Assembly (NCBI GenBank): GCA_024305405.1
Contig: JAKNDB010000098.1
Location: 2,870,501-2,934,500 of the forward strand
Length of the DNA stretch: 64,000 nt
Direction: 5' to 3'
Source of the DNA: Dirofilaria immitis
Lineage: Eukaryota > Nematoda > Chromadorea > Rhabditida > Onchocercidae
Part shown: one piece after another, positions 1-12,700 of the stretch
Numbering within the stretch: the stretch's first letter is position 1
Layout: the number at the start of each line of letters is the position of its first letter
The notes under the pieces: generated by a model
Database searches by the model: none
Told to the model about the DNA's origin: nothing
What the model saw: only the letters and a program-made list of their open reading frames with translations
Made by a program: the position numbers and the translations under genes

Positions 1-815
1 GAAGGTGTCTTTCATCTCAACATGATTGCTCAGTGCTTCAAAACAATAATTTTCTACCAATTTGGTACAATTCAACAGAGTTCCGGAAACTGATCTTAAA
101 ATTACTATGCTTCAATTTTAGTAATAAAATCGTTCTAAATATCTCCACATTTTCATATGAATACTATAATTAAACTTACGTAAGCTGGTAGCAGATCGTC
201 GTCCACTAGTTTCAATTATACTCGAGACACTTGGAGATGGAGAAAAAGTAAGTTCCCTGTTTTCATTGCGATGTTTTGACTGATAATCTCGTAACTGAAA
301 GTTGCTTAAATCTCTCGCAAGTACCATTCATACATGCACGAGAACTTATGTAGTGACATATTCTATAGCGATTTATATGGCTATAGAAAGATGCAAACAG
401 TTAACTAATCATTTAGCTAAAGATCGACTATAGTAATCCAAAATTTTATCTTTTTTGTTAGCAAGCTCATATTACGATATAAAATAACGCAGAATTTCCA
501 AGTTATTAGGAAACTCGTGCAATTTTTTCCGTAAGTATTATTTAATGCTAAGATAAATTTTATCGATCAGCAAACTTTCTTACATGATAAGTTGAGCATT
601 CAACTTTACTTTATCAAGATAAAATTTTCTAAAGAAGATTTGTTTGAATAAAGTATGATTAAATAGTAGATGTAAACTAAAATCTGCCATAGATTAGTGA
701 TTCTATGTATTCGAATAAATTTCCGAGAAAAGTAAAACTTACTTTTTTCCGAGCTTGAGCCAAACGCTCCGCTTTTGTTTCCGTTGCTCCTTCAAACATA
801 CTCATTCGATCCAAG
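1..815 (-). CDS. GM130-like golgin, 5' end (partial gene)
   Basis: Three exons are read on the minus strand: 743-815 (coding from ATG at 805), 180-294, and 1-89, which runs off the edge. Phases are 0 then 1 and all junctions are GT-AG. The first exon gives 21 residues starting MSMFEGATETKAERLAQ and ending ARKK. Exon 2 continues LRDYQSKHRNENRELTF, followed by a Ser-rich stretch. The basic helix KAERLAQARKKLRDYQ resembles the extreme N-terminus of GM130/GOLGA2 (known: LAAAKKKLREYQQRN), the part that binds the tether p115 at the cis-Golgi. The rest of the protein (coiled coils, GRASP-binding tail) would lie outside the window. An acceptor ends 10 bases upstream of the ATG, so the mRNA may be trans-spliced. 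The family call rests on a short motif only; another coiled-coil golgin is possible. Confidence 0.55.
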
Positions 816-830
816 CTAAAAGTGAAATAT
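816..830 (-). promoter_or_regulatory. Acceptor just upstream of golgin ATG (possible trans-splice site)
   Basis: On the minus strand TTTCACTTTTAG ends at 816, leaving a 10-base leader before the ATG at 805. Such a short leader is typical of spliced-leader acceptors in nematodes. It could equally be the acceptor of a 5'UTR intron. Confidence 0.4.
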
Positions 831-1479
831 TTCAATTTTCCAACAATCTCTGATAATAATGATTTCTGATAACACAAATATAACTGTAAAAGTAAAATTG
901 CATTCTACTAAAATTTTTATTTTCTTTTAGCAAAATATTTTATTAAAATCAACTCATATCAAAAATATATGCGCAAGAGATGGAAAACAAATAGTATAGT
1001 TCAATAATTAATATGATCAATAAACAGTAATTAGTTTAAATGAATAAATATGAAATCTCTACAGATACAATATATTATTGTTCAGTCAAATTCTAATCAA
1101 AAATTTTGATTTGCTATTAGCAATCTTTGAACAATAAATGTAAATTTGTACGAAAATTTGAAATTATGATTAACAATTCTTTTTTTGGTAACAAATTTTT
1201 ATAAAATTTTAAAATACTAAAAATAGTGTTGCACTAAAAGAAAATAAAACGAAAGATCAAAAGACAGATATGACAGATATATTTTTGCAAAATAAATTTA
1301 AAATATTTTATTTGAACTAAACAAATATGAAAAAGCATATTTTGTAAAAAAATATAAAATTTTTAATGTAAATTAAATAAATGTGAAAATAAATATTAAA
1401 AGAAAATTTAACTTAAATTACACACACGTAAGATACTAATTCAACAAGACTTATTGAAACGTATAACTCATATTAAAAG

Positions 1480-1690
1480 TTCCAAATTCAGCCAATCATT
1501 CATATTACGTGTGTTCACTTAATCGTCACGTTACAATTCTCATATTTCCTCACTACCGAAAAATCAACAAAGAATCATCACGCCCAAATGATCACAACGT
1601 ACGGCCCTCTAGGCCAACGTGGATCAAAGCTCTAAGTAATTTTGCGTACCGTCTAGATCATTGTGAAAATTTCAAATCCTAGCGATAATT
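1480..1690. promoter_or_regulatory. GC-enriched patch upstream of golgin gene
   Basis: About 200 bases are clearly less AT-rich than the surroundings and contain a small GGCC-ctcta-GGCC hairpin near 1605-1617. No convincing reading frame is seen. The position, about 0.7-0.9 kb upstream of the golgin first coding exon, suits a promoter, a non-coding first exon or a small RNA. Confidence 0.25.
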
Positions 1691-2669
1691 AATGTTTTTT
1701 TTTGGAATTTTCCAAAAATAAAACAATGAAGAAATTTATGCTGATAATATAATAGTAAGAAGAAAGTATGATAATATCAAGCAGTTGATAAGAATAAGAG
1801 AAGTGAATAAAGTAATTGATAAAATAATTATTTTTAATAATTGCCCAAAAAAAACGTATATCCATTTCATTATTTTGCGAATTCAATAAGATTTCGAATA
1901 ACATTTTACAACTTTTCTTTATCAATTTATTCAACAAAACGATTATAATTATTTAAGTGATAAACATTATGATCTATTCATTGGCTCGTTCAGGAAGTGA
2001 TAAATTGGTGAAATTTTATGATCAATTTATTTCTTGTTTAAAAAATGATAAATGATAAATTTCATGATCTATATTATTCATTTCTCGTTTCATGCAATAA
2101 AATTTGGAATGAAATTAAAAATTTTTTTTATTTTATTTTGAAAAAAATTTGCAAAATTATTCAATCAATGATCTGATCCATTTCTCTGAATCATTCGAAA
2201 TATCAATGCTTGTTTGAATCATAAAATTCACAAAATCAATTGTCATTACTTGACTTTTTTTATTTTTTCAAATGAAATTTCATTATTTCATCAAATGAAA
2301 TGGATATTTTGAAAATCACGTATTTAAAATTTAAAAATTCAAATAAATTTATTAAAAGCACGTAAAATACATTTGAGAACGTATGATTTTAAAACATATT
2401 TAGCAATTTGTACGTTTGAGTTAAAATTATTGCAATATTAAAGTTGAAAGAGTGTATACATCAAACCTTTTTTTTGAATCTGTTTGATCAATTTTCGATA
2501 AATTTCAGTTTATTAACACTTTCAACGAGGATTCTGAATCAAAAAAATTGATCTTTGATCAAATTTTCAAAAAAAATAATTTAGATGTGATTCTGATCAA
2601 AAAAAAATCATTTTATTTACGATACATTTCATGATTATATGCAAATTACATTTAAAGAAATTTTAAAAA

Positions 2670-2930
2670 TATGCGTTGATTTTTGATTTAGAAATTAAAC
2701 TTCAAACATTCCGATAAAATCAACTGATTTTTTGGTTTAAAAGTCAAACTTTGGACATTTCGGCAGGATCGACTAATGTTTTTGGTTTCGAAATTAAACT
2801 TTGAACATTTCGGCAATATCAGTTGATTTTCTGATATGGAAATTAAACTTTGGACATTTCGGCAGTATCAGTTGATTTTTTGATTCGAAACTGAACTTTG
2901 AACATTTCGGCAGCACTAATTAATTTTTTT
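2670..2930. repeat. Tandem repeat, about 55 bp x 5
   Basis: Degenerate copies share a core 'aaattaaactttgaacatt' followed by 'tcggcagtatcagttgatt'. Confidence 0.7.
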
Positions 2931-3173
2931 TTCTTTACAAAAATAGATAATACATGAGATTTTAGAATTCGTAATAATTTTCCAGCTCAATTTTTTACTC
3001 TTGCTGTTAATCTATCAAAGAGAGAAAGAGCCAAGTGTAAAAAAAAGCCAGGTGCTAATTTTATGACCAGAAAAAAAACTTATTGTTACTTATTGATTGT
3101 GATAAAAATATCTTACTTTATCAATTTGATTTACTGATTTTAAAACTCATTCAGGAAATCAGAAAAATTAGCT

Positions 3174-3292
3174 TATATTATTGCAAATCATAGATAGTAT
3201 TCAAGATACTAGCTGACCTGATATAATCCTGATCTTGATATTATTGCAAATCGTAGATAGTATCCAAGATACTAGCTGACCTGATATAATCC
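3174..3292. repeat. Direct duplication, 62 bp x 2
   Basis: Two nearly identical copies contain 'tagatagtat' and 'caagatactagctgacctga', separated by 62 bases. Confidence 0.8.
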
Positions 3293-3688
3293 GAAAATAT
3301 TCAGATAAAAAATAAATACGTTATAGGCATATTTTATTTAAACTTCAATTACTTCTTATCTAATTATTTTCTTATCAATATATCGGTATAATTATCAGCA
3401 AAAAATTTTTTATCAAATTTAAATTTATACAGCTATAATTTATTCTATTTTTACTTGAATTTTAATGTATGGAATTTCTAGGAAATTAAATTTTAGTTTT
3501 TCTATTCTTATTTTTATTATTGTGTATTCCTATTCCTATTGTTTTTATTATTATCTTCTTGTTAAATTTGTACGAAATTATAATTATTCTACTTTTATTT
3601 GAATTTTTATGTACAGAATTTTTAGAAAACTTAATTTAATTTTTTATTTTTTCTATTCTTATTTTTATTATTTTTTATTCCTGTTCCT

Positions 3689-3712
3689 ATTATTATTATT
3701 ACTATTATTATA

Positions 3713-3754
<42 letters not shown>

Positions 3755-3764
3755 CTATTTAATT
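3689..3764. repeat. (ATT)n microsatellite
   Basis: Nearly uninterrupted TTA/ATT units over about 75 bases. Confidence 0.9.
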
Positions 3765-5179
3765 TTATTATAATTAATTCTTATATTCTTATTTTTCGTC
3801 ACTGATAAATTATTCAATTTTTTTCATAAAAATATAAAATATAATTATCAATTTAATTTTTGCAATTTATAAAACATTTTATAAGCAATGTTTTGATAAT
3901 TGAGTTATCAGTTAAATTATCATAAAAGTTAAATTATCATTAAATTATCATAAATTTTTTGGAATGAAAATTTGATAATGAAATATTTTAATATTCCAAA
4001 ATATACTATTTTAATAGCGGCCAATGCCGTAATCGTTTTAAATTCGCAAACTATTTGATTAATTTTTATTCCAAAAATTGCTACGATTTATTTGCGCTAA
4101 ATATGTCACTTGAATATGACGTATTTCACGGACGTTAATTAAATTAATACGTGAAAAAATCTTTTGTTTACCTAACACTATCTTATGGAATAAACTTATT
4201 GATAGACAAATTTTAGCATCATCAATGATTTTTTTGTAATTAGTTTTAGAATATTGCAGATACAATCAATGATAATCGACGATAATTGATAAAAATGATT
4301 AAACTTTCAACTAAAAGTTATTCGATTAAAATTAATTAAATTTAAATTTTAATCATTTGAAAATTGCTTTTGAAACTGTTCTATGATAAAATTTTGAAAA
4401 AAATTTATCGATTAAATTTGATAATAATTTAGATTTGATAATTTTGATTAAATTTGATAATTTATTGTTAAAATTGATAATTTTGATTAAATTTGATAAA
4501 TTATTATTGAAAATTGATAATTTTGATTAAATTTGATGATTTATTAATCAAAATTTGCTAAAAATTTGTCAAGAAATTAAATATTAAATGATTAGAAATA
4601 TATATGTATGTTAAAATAATGATAATTATAATAATGAAAAATGATAAATAATAATTTCTAAAGAAAAGTGCCTGACATGCCTATTTCTTTGTGATAGGCA
4701 TGTTTTTTCTTAGATTTTTTTACAGCCTTAATTGAAATCAATAATTTTAGTACCAATATTGAATTAATGATAAGATTGTTATTTATTGAAAATGATTCTC
4801 TGATTATTATTTTTATTAAGCCTAGTGTTTTTTGTTTGTCTTGTATCAAGCCTATTAATTACAAATATGCTCAACCATTGCAATCTAGTATCATTATTTA
4901 TAATTAAGCCAAGCGATGATTTTTTTTTATAATGAGCCTAATTAATTACAAATATTGTTCAATCATTGAAACTATCGTTGTGCTTTTTTTTTTTTGATAT
5001 TGTTTATCAGTAATGATAATTGAGCCATTTATAAGATTGTTATTCGTTATAAACAAGCCTACTAATTAATTATTCTTTATCAATAAGCCTATTGTTTACA
5101 AATATAATTGCAGTAAAAGAAATCTATCGCTTTGTTTGATATTATTTATCAATTGTGATAATTGTAGTATCGATTTATC

Positions 5180-5510
5180 ATTGTTATTCTTTATAATAAG
5201 GCTACTAAATTAATGAGCCTATTATTAAAAGCTTGTAAGAAGTCTATTATTATTCGTTATAAATGAGCCTAATTAATTACAATATGAATAGACGTATGAA
5301 TTATCTATCGATACCGATAATAGAAGTACCAATTTATCATTGTTATTCATTATAACAAGGCTATCATTGTTATTCTTTATAATAAGGCTACTTAATAAGG
5401 TTACTAAATTAATGAGCCTATTATTAAAAGCTTGTAAGAAGTCTATTATCATTCGTTATAAATGAGCCTAATTAATTACAATATAAATAGACGTATGAAT
5501 TTAGCGTTTT
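5180..5510. repeat. Tandem duplication, about 190 bp
   Basis: A block with 'aataaggctactaaattaat', 'aaaagcttgtaagaagtcta' and 'cgttataaatgagcc' appears twice with few differences. Confidence 0.75.
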
Positions 5511-6119
5511 TTTGCTATATCACGTAAAAATAATATTTCTACGTGGAAATGGCTATTGAATTTGTGAAAAATTATTTATACAAATCATATCAATGATAAT
5601 AATATTTTCAATTTTAATAAGTTTTATTTTGCAACGAAACTATTTACTTACGTTAGAAAACGTATAATAATATTTATATTTTATTACACATTTTAAAATT
5701 CTCGAGAAAACAGGTTTATTTTATGCATAGTTTTATATTAATATTATTTCTATATTTGCCTGTTATACGAAATATACCTGTTCAATTACGGAACTAAAAT
5801 AGGAAAATTCCTAATCATATCATTTATTGTGATATTGATGATTATAATTGATTTCTATCATGTTAATGATTATAAGTTGATAAATTACTGGTGTTGATTT
5901 TTCTTATTATCGTCTCATAGATTTATTAAACGTTATTCATTGATAATTTCATTATTTCAATATGAATGATGAATCAGTATTATCTCTTAATACAGGTGTA
6001 TCATTTATGAACTTCACCTTTGACAGATAATCACTAGCCTTATCATTGATACATATATTGGAAAAGAAAAAAGGATCCAAGTAAGAAATCAGTGCTGAGA
6101 ATATTACAAATGAAATAAA

Positions 6120-6365
6120 GAAAAATTAATTGCATGCAACTTAATTGCATACGAAAGCAAGAAGTGTGCATTATTGCATGATTAAGGATGCATGCATGCA
6201 TGCTTGCATTCTACAATGTTTATTAATTAGAACAATATTTTTATTGCATGACTAAGAATGCATGCATACATTGCACTAGCGACAGGCATATAAATGCATT
6301 ACACGCATTGCATGCATTGCATGATTGAGCATTGAATGAATGCTTGCAATTGCTTGCCATTGTAA
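6120..6365. repeat. TGCATG/GCATGC-rich cluster
   Basis: About a dozen overlapping TGCATG or CATGCA hexamers, including 'gatgcatgcatgcatgcttg', lie 350-590 bases past the stop codon of the EXPERA-like gene. TGCATG in RNA is the site of Fox-1/RBFOX-type splicing factors. Whether this segment is transcribed is unknown. Confidence 0.6.
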
Positions 6366-6710
6366 TGTTATCAAATAAAAAAATGTTTTATTGCAGCAAG
6401 AAATGAATTTGAGAAAAAATCTGATTTATCAACTTAGGCTCATAAAATGTATTGATAATTTATTATGAGCCAAGGAAAAAAAAGCCCATAAAATTTAAGC
6501 AAATATTTGCTACAAACAAATAAACGAAATTCCGGATGATGCTATCAATGGATTCAAAAATGTTATCAGATGGAATCAGAATACTAGCAACGAACTGATT
6601 TAGAATGTTTTTGAAATTGATCAAATTTTTCCAAGTTACTTTATCATAACAGCTAGCAAAACGGTTTCATGCATATGATTCGCAAACTAAATGCGAATCC
6701 GAGAATTGAT

Positions 6711-9700
6711 TCAAAATGTTTTTGGATTGATCAAATCATTCCATAAATTGATCATAACAGTTAACGGAACGAAACACCATATAAGATTCGGAATCCAAAA
6801 ATAAAAATTCTCTTCCATATCGTAGCTGATTCAGCGAAATAATCAATTGATCCTAAAAATAGGAATAGAAAAAAAAAGATATTTGAAGTATTTAATTAAT
6901 TATTTGAAAATATGCATAAATTATGAATTTATATGAACAATTGTAAATATCCAAAATGAAACCCTTCAAGTTTATTTTCAAGTTTATTTATTTGTTTGTT
7001 TTCTTCTCGTTTGTTTATATTTTCAAAATTTTTTGATATCAAAAAATGAAATTGTTGGAATTGAATAAAATTTTATTCAAATTATTGAACCGTTTTTCCT
7101 CTCATATATTTCAGAGAGAGAAAAATTTATTTTAAGTTTAATAAATTAACCTAATTATTGAACTTAGCAGATATTGGCATGTAAAATGTTGACGAAAATA
7201 AATTTCTAACAAAAAATTCGTTACTTCAAAAATATCTCGAGAATTGTCTCTCTCTCTCTCGCTCTCGAGAATTGCTAAAATTAGAAAACAATTAAAAAAG
7301 ATGAATCAGATCATCGAAATTAATTTTACCTTTTTCAAATGAATTTGATATTTCATTTTTAAATCATTTATTATTTCTCATTCAATTAACATGAATGAGA
7401 GATAAAAGGTCATCAGAAAGAAAAGGTCTGATGACCTTTTATTATTGTCCTTCATTCATTATCAACAATTTGAAATATTCTCGTATCATTTTCTCGAATT
7501 TTGAAAAATACGAAAGAGATACGAAAATGATGAAAAAAATTTATTAAACTTTGTTGAAAATTTAAATTTATACACGCTTATCATAAAAAGCCATTTCATT
7601 TTTTTTTAGCATTCTCGATGAAAATTTTGTCCAATGTTTCTAATCATTCTAATCAATTTCTAATCATTAAAAGTTATAAATAGACTTGAAATTTTAAAAA
7701 TTATTATCATATTCGTTAATGAATTCATTTCGTTTCATTCGTTAATTCATGATATAATCTGGTTGGTTAAATTCTCGACGAATCATAACAAATGATTTTC
7801 TAATCAATTTCTTATCATCAATAATACATAAAATGCGTTAAAACTTTTCAAGAATGAAGTAGATCTCATCTAAATTTAGCAATCTATATTACAAAGATTA
7901 GTAGATATATTACAGGGATTAGCACAGGTAATCGAGAGTTCATTTTTGTTTGTTTAAATGAGATTTTGAAAATTTAAAAAATCAAAAGGAATAATTTAAA
8001 TGAATCTATCATTCTGAATTATGACAGGAAAATAGTTATTAAATAAACAAATTTCTTTCAGATTCATCATCAATAAAATATTTAAATATTTTAAATTTTA
8101 TTCCTAAAATTTTCATTTCTTTCGCAAATATATTTATATTTGCGAAAGAAAAATTTTTTAATTTTCAAAATTTAAATATTTAATAAAATAAAAATAATAA
8201 AAGAATTTTTGCATTTTTTTTGTTAAAAAATATTTGATTATTTTTAAAATTATTTTTTCTATTACAATAAATTTTGGAGAAAAAAAAGTTAAATTTTACT
8301 AAATGGATGATCTATCAATACTTTTGTGATATTTTGATATTTTATCATTAGTGTATTCAAGCAAATGATAATTGATAGGAATGATTAAATAATATAAGTA
8401 ATTTTTATCGAATAAGCTTTACAAAATAGATGATCTATCAATACTTTTGTGATATTTTGATATTTTATCATTAGTGTATTCAAGCAAATGATAATTGATA
8501 GGAATGATTAAATAATATAAGTAATTTTCATCCAATAAGCTTTACTAAATGGATGATCTATCAATACTTTTGTGATATTTTGATATTTTATCATTAATGT
8601 ATTCAAACAAATGATAATTGATAGGAATGATTAAATAATATAAGTAATTTTTATCGAATAAGCTTTACAAAATAGATGATCTATCAATACTTTTGTGATA
8701 TTTTGATATTTTATCATTAGTGTATTCAAACAAATGATAATTGATAGAAATGATCAAATAATATAATTTTTATCGAATAAGCTTTACAAAATAGATGATC
8801 TATCAATACTTTTGTGATATTTTGATATTTTATCATTAATGTATTCAAACAAATGATAATTGATAGGAATGATTAAATAATATAAGTAATTTTTATCGAA
8901 TAAGCTTTACAAAATAGATGATCTATCAATACTTTTGTGATATTTTGATATTTTATCATTAATGTATTCAAACAAATGATAATTGATAGGAATGATTAAA
9001 TAATATAAGTAATTTTTATCGAATAAGCTTTACAAAATAGATGATCTATCAATACTTTTGTGATATTTTGATATTTTATCATTAATGTATTCAAACAAAT
9101 GATAATTGATAGGAATGATTAAATAATATAAGTAATTTTTATCGAATAAGCTTCATTTGTTTGATTATTTTTTTATAATTTATTTGAAAAATACATTGTT
9201 TGACTATATGATATTTTAAATTTGTCATCGTATTACTGAAGATGATAAATGATAAAAAGGTCAATCATAAACGTTTTTGCAAGGTCAATATAACAATTTT
9301 ATCCGAATATTTCATTTATTGATTATCAACTGGCACGAAAGGTCAACATAAGATTTTTACTGAATAGTTCATTTATTGATTATCAATTGGCAAGATAAGA
9401 TTTTTGCTGAATAGTTCTTATTGATTATCAATTGATATAAAAGGTCAATCATAAACGTTTTTGTAAGGACAATATAAGAATTTTCTATTGACTATCAATT
9501 AATAGAAAAGGTCAACATAAGAATTTTTGCAAGATTAATATAAAATTTTGCCGAATAGTTCATTTATTGATTATCAATTGATAGGAAAAGGTCAATCATA
9601 AACATTTTTGCAAGAATTTTTGCCGAATAATTCATTTATTTAAATAAATCGAGGATGATTTTGTTCGAAAAAATGCTTTATTATACTATGCGATGCTTCA

Positions 9701-12700
9701 AACTTATCATCACCTTATCTAACATATCATTGATATTGGAATGATTATCATAGATGTTTTTTTTTTTTGTTGCTGAATAACTTATATATTGAAATATGTC
9801 GAATAATTTTTGTTAAAAAAAAAGATGAAATATTATTGAAAAAGAAAATTGCTAATTTAAAAATTTGAAATTAATTACTTATTAAAAATTTAGAAAATAA
9901 ATAATTAAAATGATATTCATACATTTTCATTTCTCAAATTATTAACTGATAAATTTGAAATTAATTATTTATTAATTATTAAATTTGTAAAGATTTGAAA
10001 ATTCGATAATTAATTAAATTATTAAAAATAGTATTCATTTATTTCCTTTATTTAAATTATTAATTAAAAGCGAAAAAATATTAAAATAAAATATTAATTA
10101 TCTGATAATTTATGAAATTTTAAAATAAGAACTAAAATAATTAAATTAAATAATTAAAATAATATTAGAATAAATATAATTACGCATCGAAAATAGTTAT
10201 GCTATTTATTTTTGAAATATTATTATTTTGAAAATTAAGCATAATTGTTTACATAATTTGACAATTATAATTTAACTGAAAATTTAAAATCAAATTACTT
10301 GAACTGTTATGCAAAGTTCAAGCCTAACTAATAATGGCTTTAAACCTTAATAACCATAACTTTAAGCCTTAATAATCATAACTTTGAACCTTAGTAATCA
10401 TGATTTTAAATCCTAATAATCATAAACTTTAAACTTAATAATCATAAACTTTAAACCTTAATAATCATGATTTTAAACTTTAATGATCGCAAACTTTAGG
10501 TCTTAATAATCATAAACTTTAGGCCCTAATAATCATAAACTGCAAGCCTTAATAATCATAACTTTGAACCATAATAATCATGATTTTAAACCTTAGTGAT
10601 TGTAAATTTTAAATCTTAATAATCATAAACTTTATCCAAAGTTTTATTAATAATCAATCATATCATTTTCGTCGTTTAAATTCATTCAATTTTTATGTGT
10701 TTAATTAAAACTTTTTAATGAGCATAACATAGTATTAATATTTCAATGATCGATTGATCAATCGGTTAAAATAGAATCATAGTTAAGTATACGTGACAAC
10801 AGAAGACACGTATAGCGTAGAAGAAATGCGTGTAGCTTCTCAAATAACGTATTATTTCACGTGAAAGATTGGAAGAAAAAAAAAACGAATACATAAATAA
10901 CAAACCTTCTGGTGGCAGGATAAACATTGTTACATAAAGTAGTGTTTTCCAGAAGACAAATGCACTCGTCAAGAAAGTGATTAATTTAGCATGACGTGGA
11001 TAATCTCGAGACTAAAAAATATTAAAACGATTAATTTAGCATGATGTGGATAATCTCGAGAGTAAAAAATATTAAAACTTTTTCATTCAAACTTTTATTT
11101 ATTTTTATTTTAATAAAAATATGTTGGAAGTAATTTTCTGTAATTTTTTATAGAAACCAATATTTAGAATTTTTTCGAGATTGAAAGTCTCGAAAATCTA
11201 GCAAACTAAAATGATTATATTCTAGAATATTTATCAATTCTTTCACAACAAAAAAATCTTCTAGAAAAGTTTATCAAGACTCAATAAATTTGTTCAAAAT
11301 TTTATCATAAAATTTTACCAACACTGATAAGATAAAAAAATTGTTCAACGGATCAATAACTTAACAAATCGATAATTCTATGATAAAAATTGATCATATA
11401 TGTTAACATTATCATAAAGGTTAAATGTTATCATCAAAAATATTAAAATTAATGTTTCGCATAAAAATTTTGATTAAATTTTAAAATAATAGAATATAAT
11501 TTTTTTTTTTATGATGAATTGATAAAATTGATAATGTTGATTTCTGCAAATAGAAATCAATATTAGAATGATAAAGTTAATTTCGTTTTGTGATAAAATC
11601 AAGTTCTACTGACAGCAACTTGTTTCTAATGTATTAAATTAAATTCCAACATTTCATCAATCAATTCCGATTTGTCAAATTTAAAGTTCCATTTTTTTAA
11701 TTCAAATATTAATTTTAATTTTATTACCAAAAAAATTTTTTAAATATTAACCAAAAATATTTATTTTCAAATTTATTTCAAAATTCTTAGAACAAAAATT
11801 TTTATACTCAAAAACTGAATAAATTATTTAAAATTAAAATTCCAAAAGTAATGAATTTTCCTAACAAAAATTTTTTGCATAAATATAAATTTCGAAAAAA
11901 ATTTCCCATAAAGTTTTAATAAAAATTAAGTTTAAAATTACTTACTGCTTATTAAAGCATAAAATGTTATTATTAATATTGAAATTACTAAATCTATTCT
12001 CGAGTTTCCGTTTTTTTTTTGTTTCAATAATTTAATCTTCAAAGTTTTATACTAAATATGTGCTTTGATAAAGTTCAATATTTTAAATTGTTTTATTTCA
12101 ATTATCATTATCATTATTATAGTCTTATTGAATTATAATCCCGCTTACTAAAGCATTATTAAAATGTCATATTATAATCACATTATCATTATTCATTATC
12201 ATTATCATTATTAAAATCACTAAATCTATTCTCGAGTTTCTGTCTTTCTTTTTTGTTTCAATATGTGATTTGATTAAGGGTTAAAAATTGCTTTGTTTCA
12301 ATTATTATTATTATAATAGTACTGAATTAAAATTCCGTTTAGTAAAGAGTGGTACCATTATGAAAATTACATTATCATTATTAAGATCACATTATCACTA
12401 TTAAAATCACATTATCATTGTTAAATTCACATTATCATTATTGCCATTATCATTACTAAAATCACTAAATCTATTCTCGAGTTTCCGTTTCTTTTATTTA
12501 TTTCAATAATAATATGTAATTTGATCTTTTATTTCAATTACTATTATTATTATAATCGTACCGAATTATAATTCCGCTTACTAAAGCATGATATCATTAT
12601 TAAAATCACATTATCATTATTCATTATCATCATCGTTATTAAAATCGCATTATCTATTCTCGACTTTCTGTTTTTTTTTGTTTTGATAATAATGTAATTT

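Larger units (their letters stand above)
1690..6710. other. Intergenic, AT-rich, repeat-filled
   Basis: No exon is recognised between the golgin 5' region and the stop codon of the EXPERA-like gene. The open frames at 1689-1937, 4059-4265 and 4658-4849 have no protein-like character. The space holds the short tandem repeats listed separately. Confidence 0.5.
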
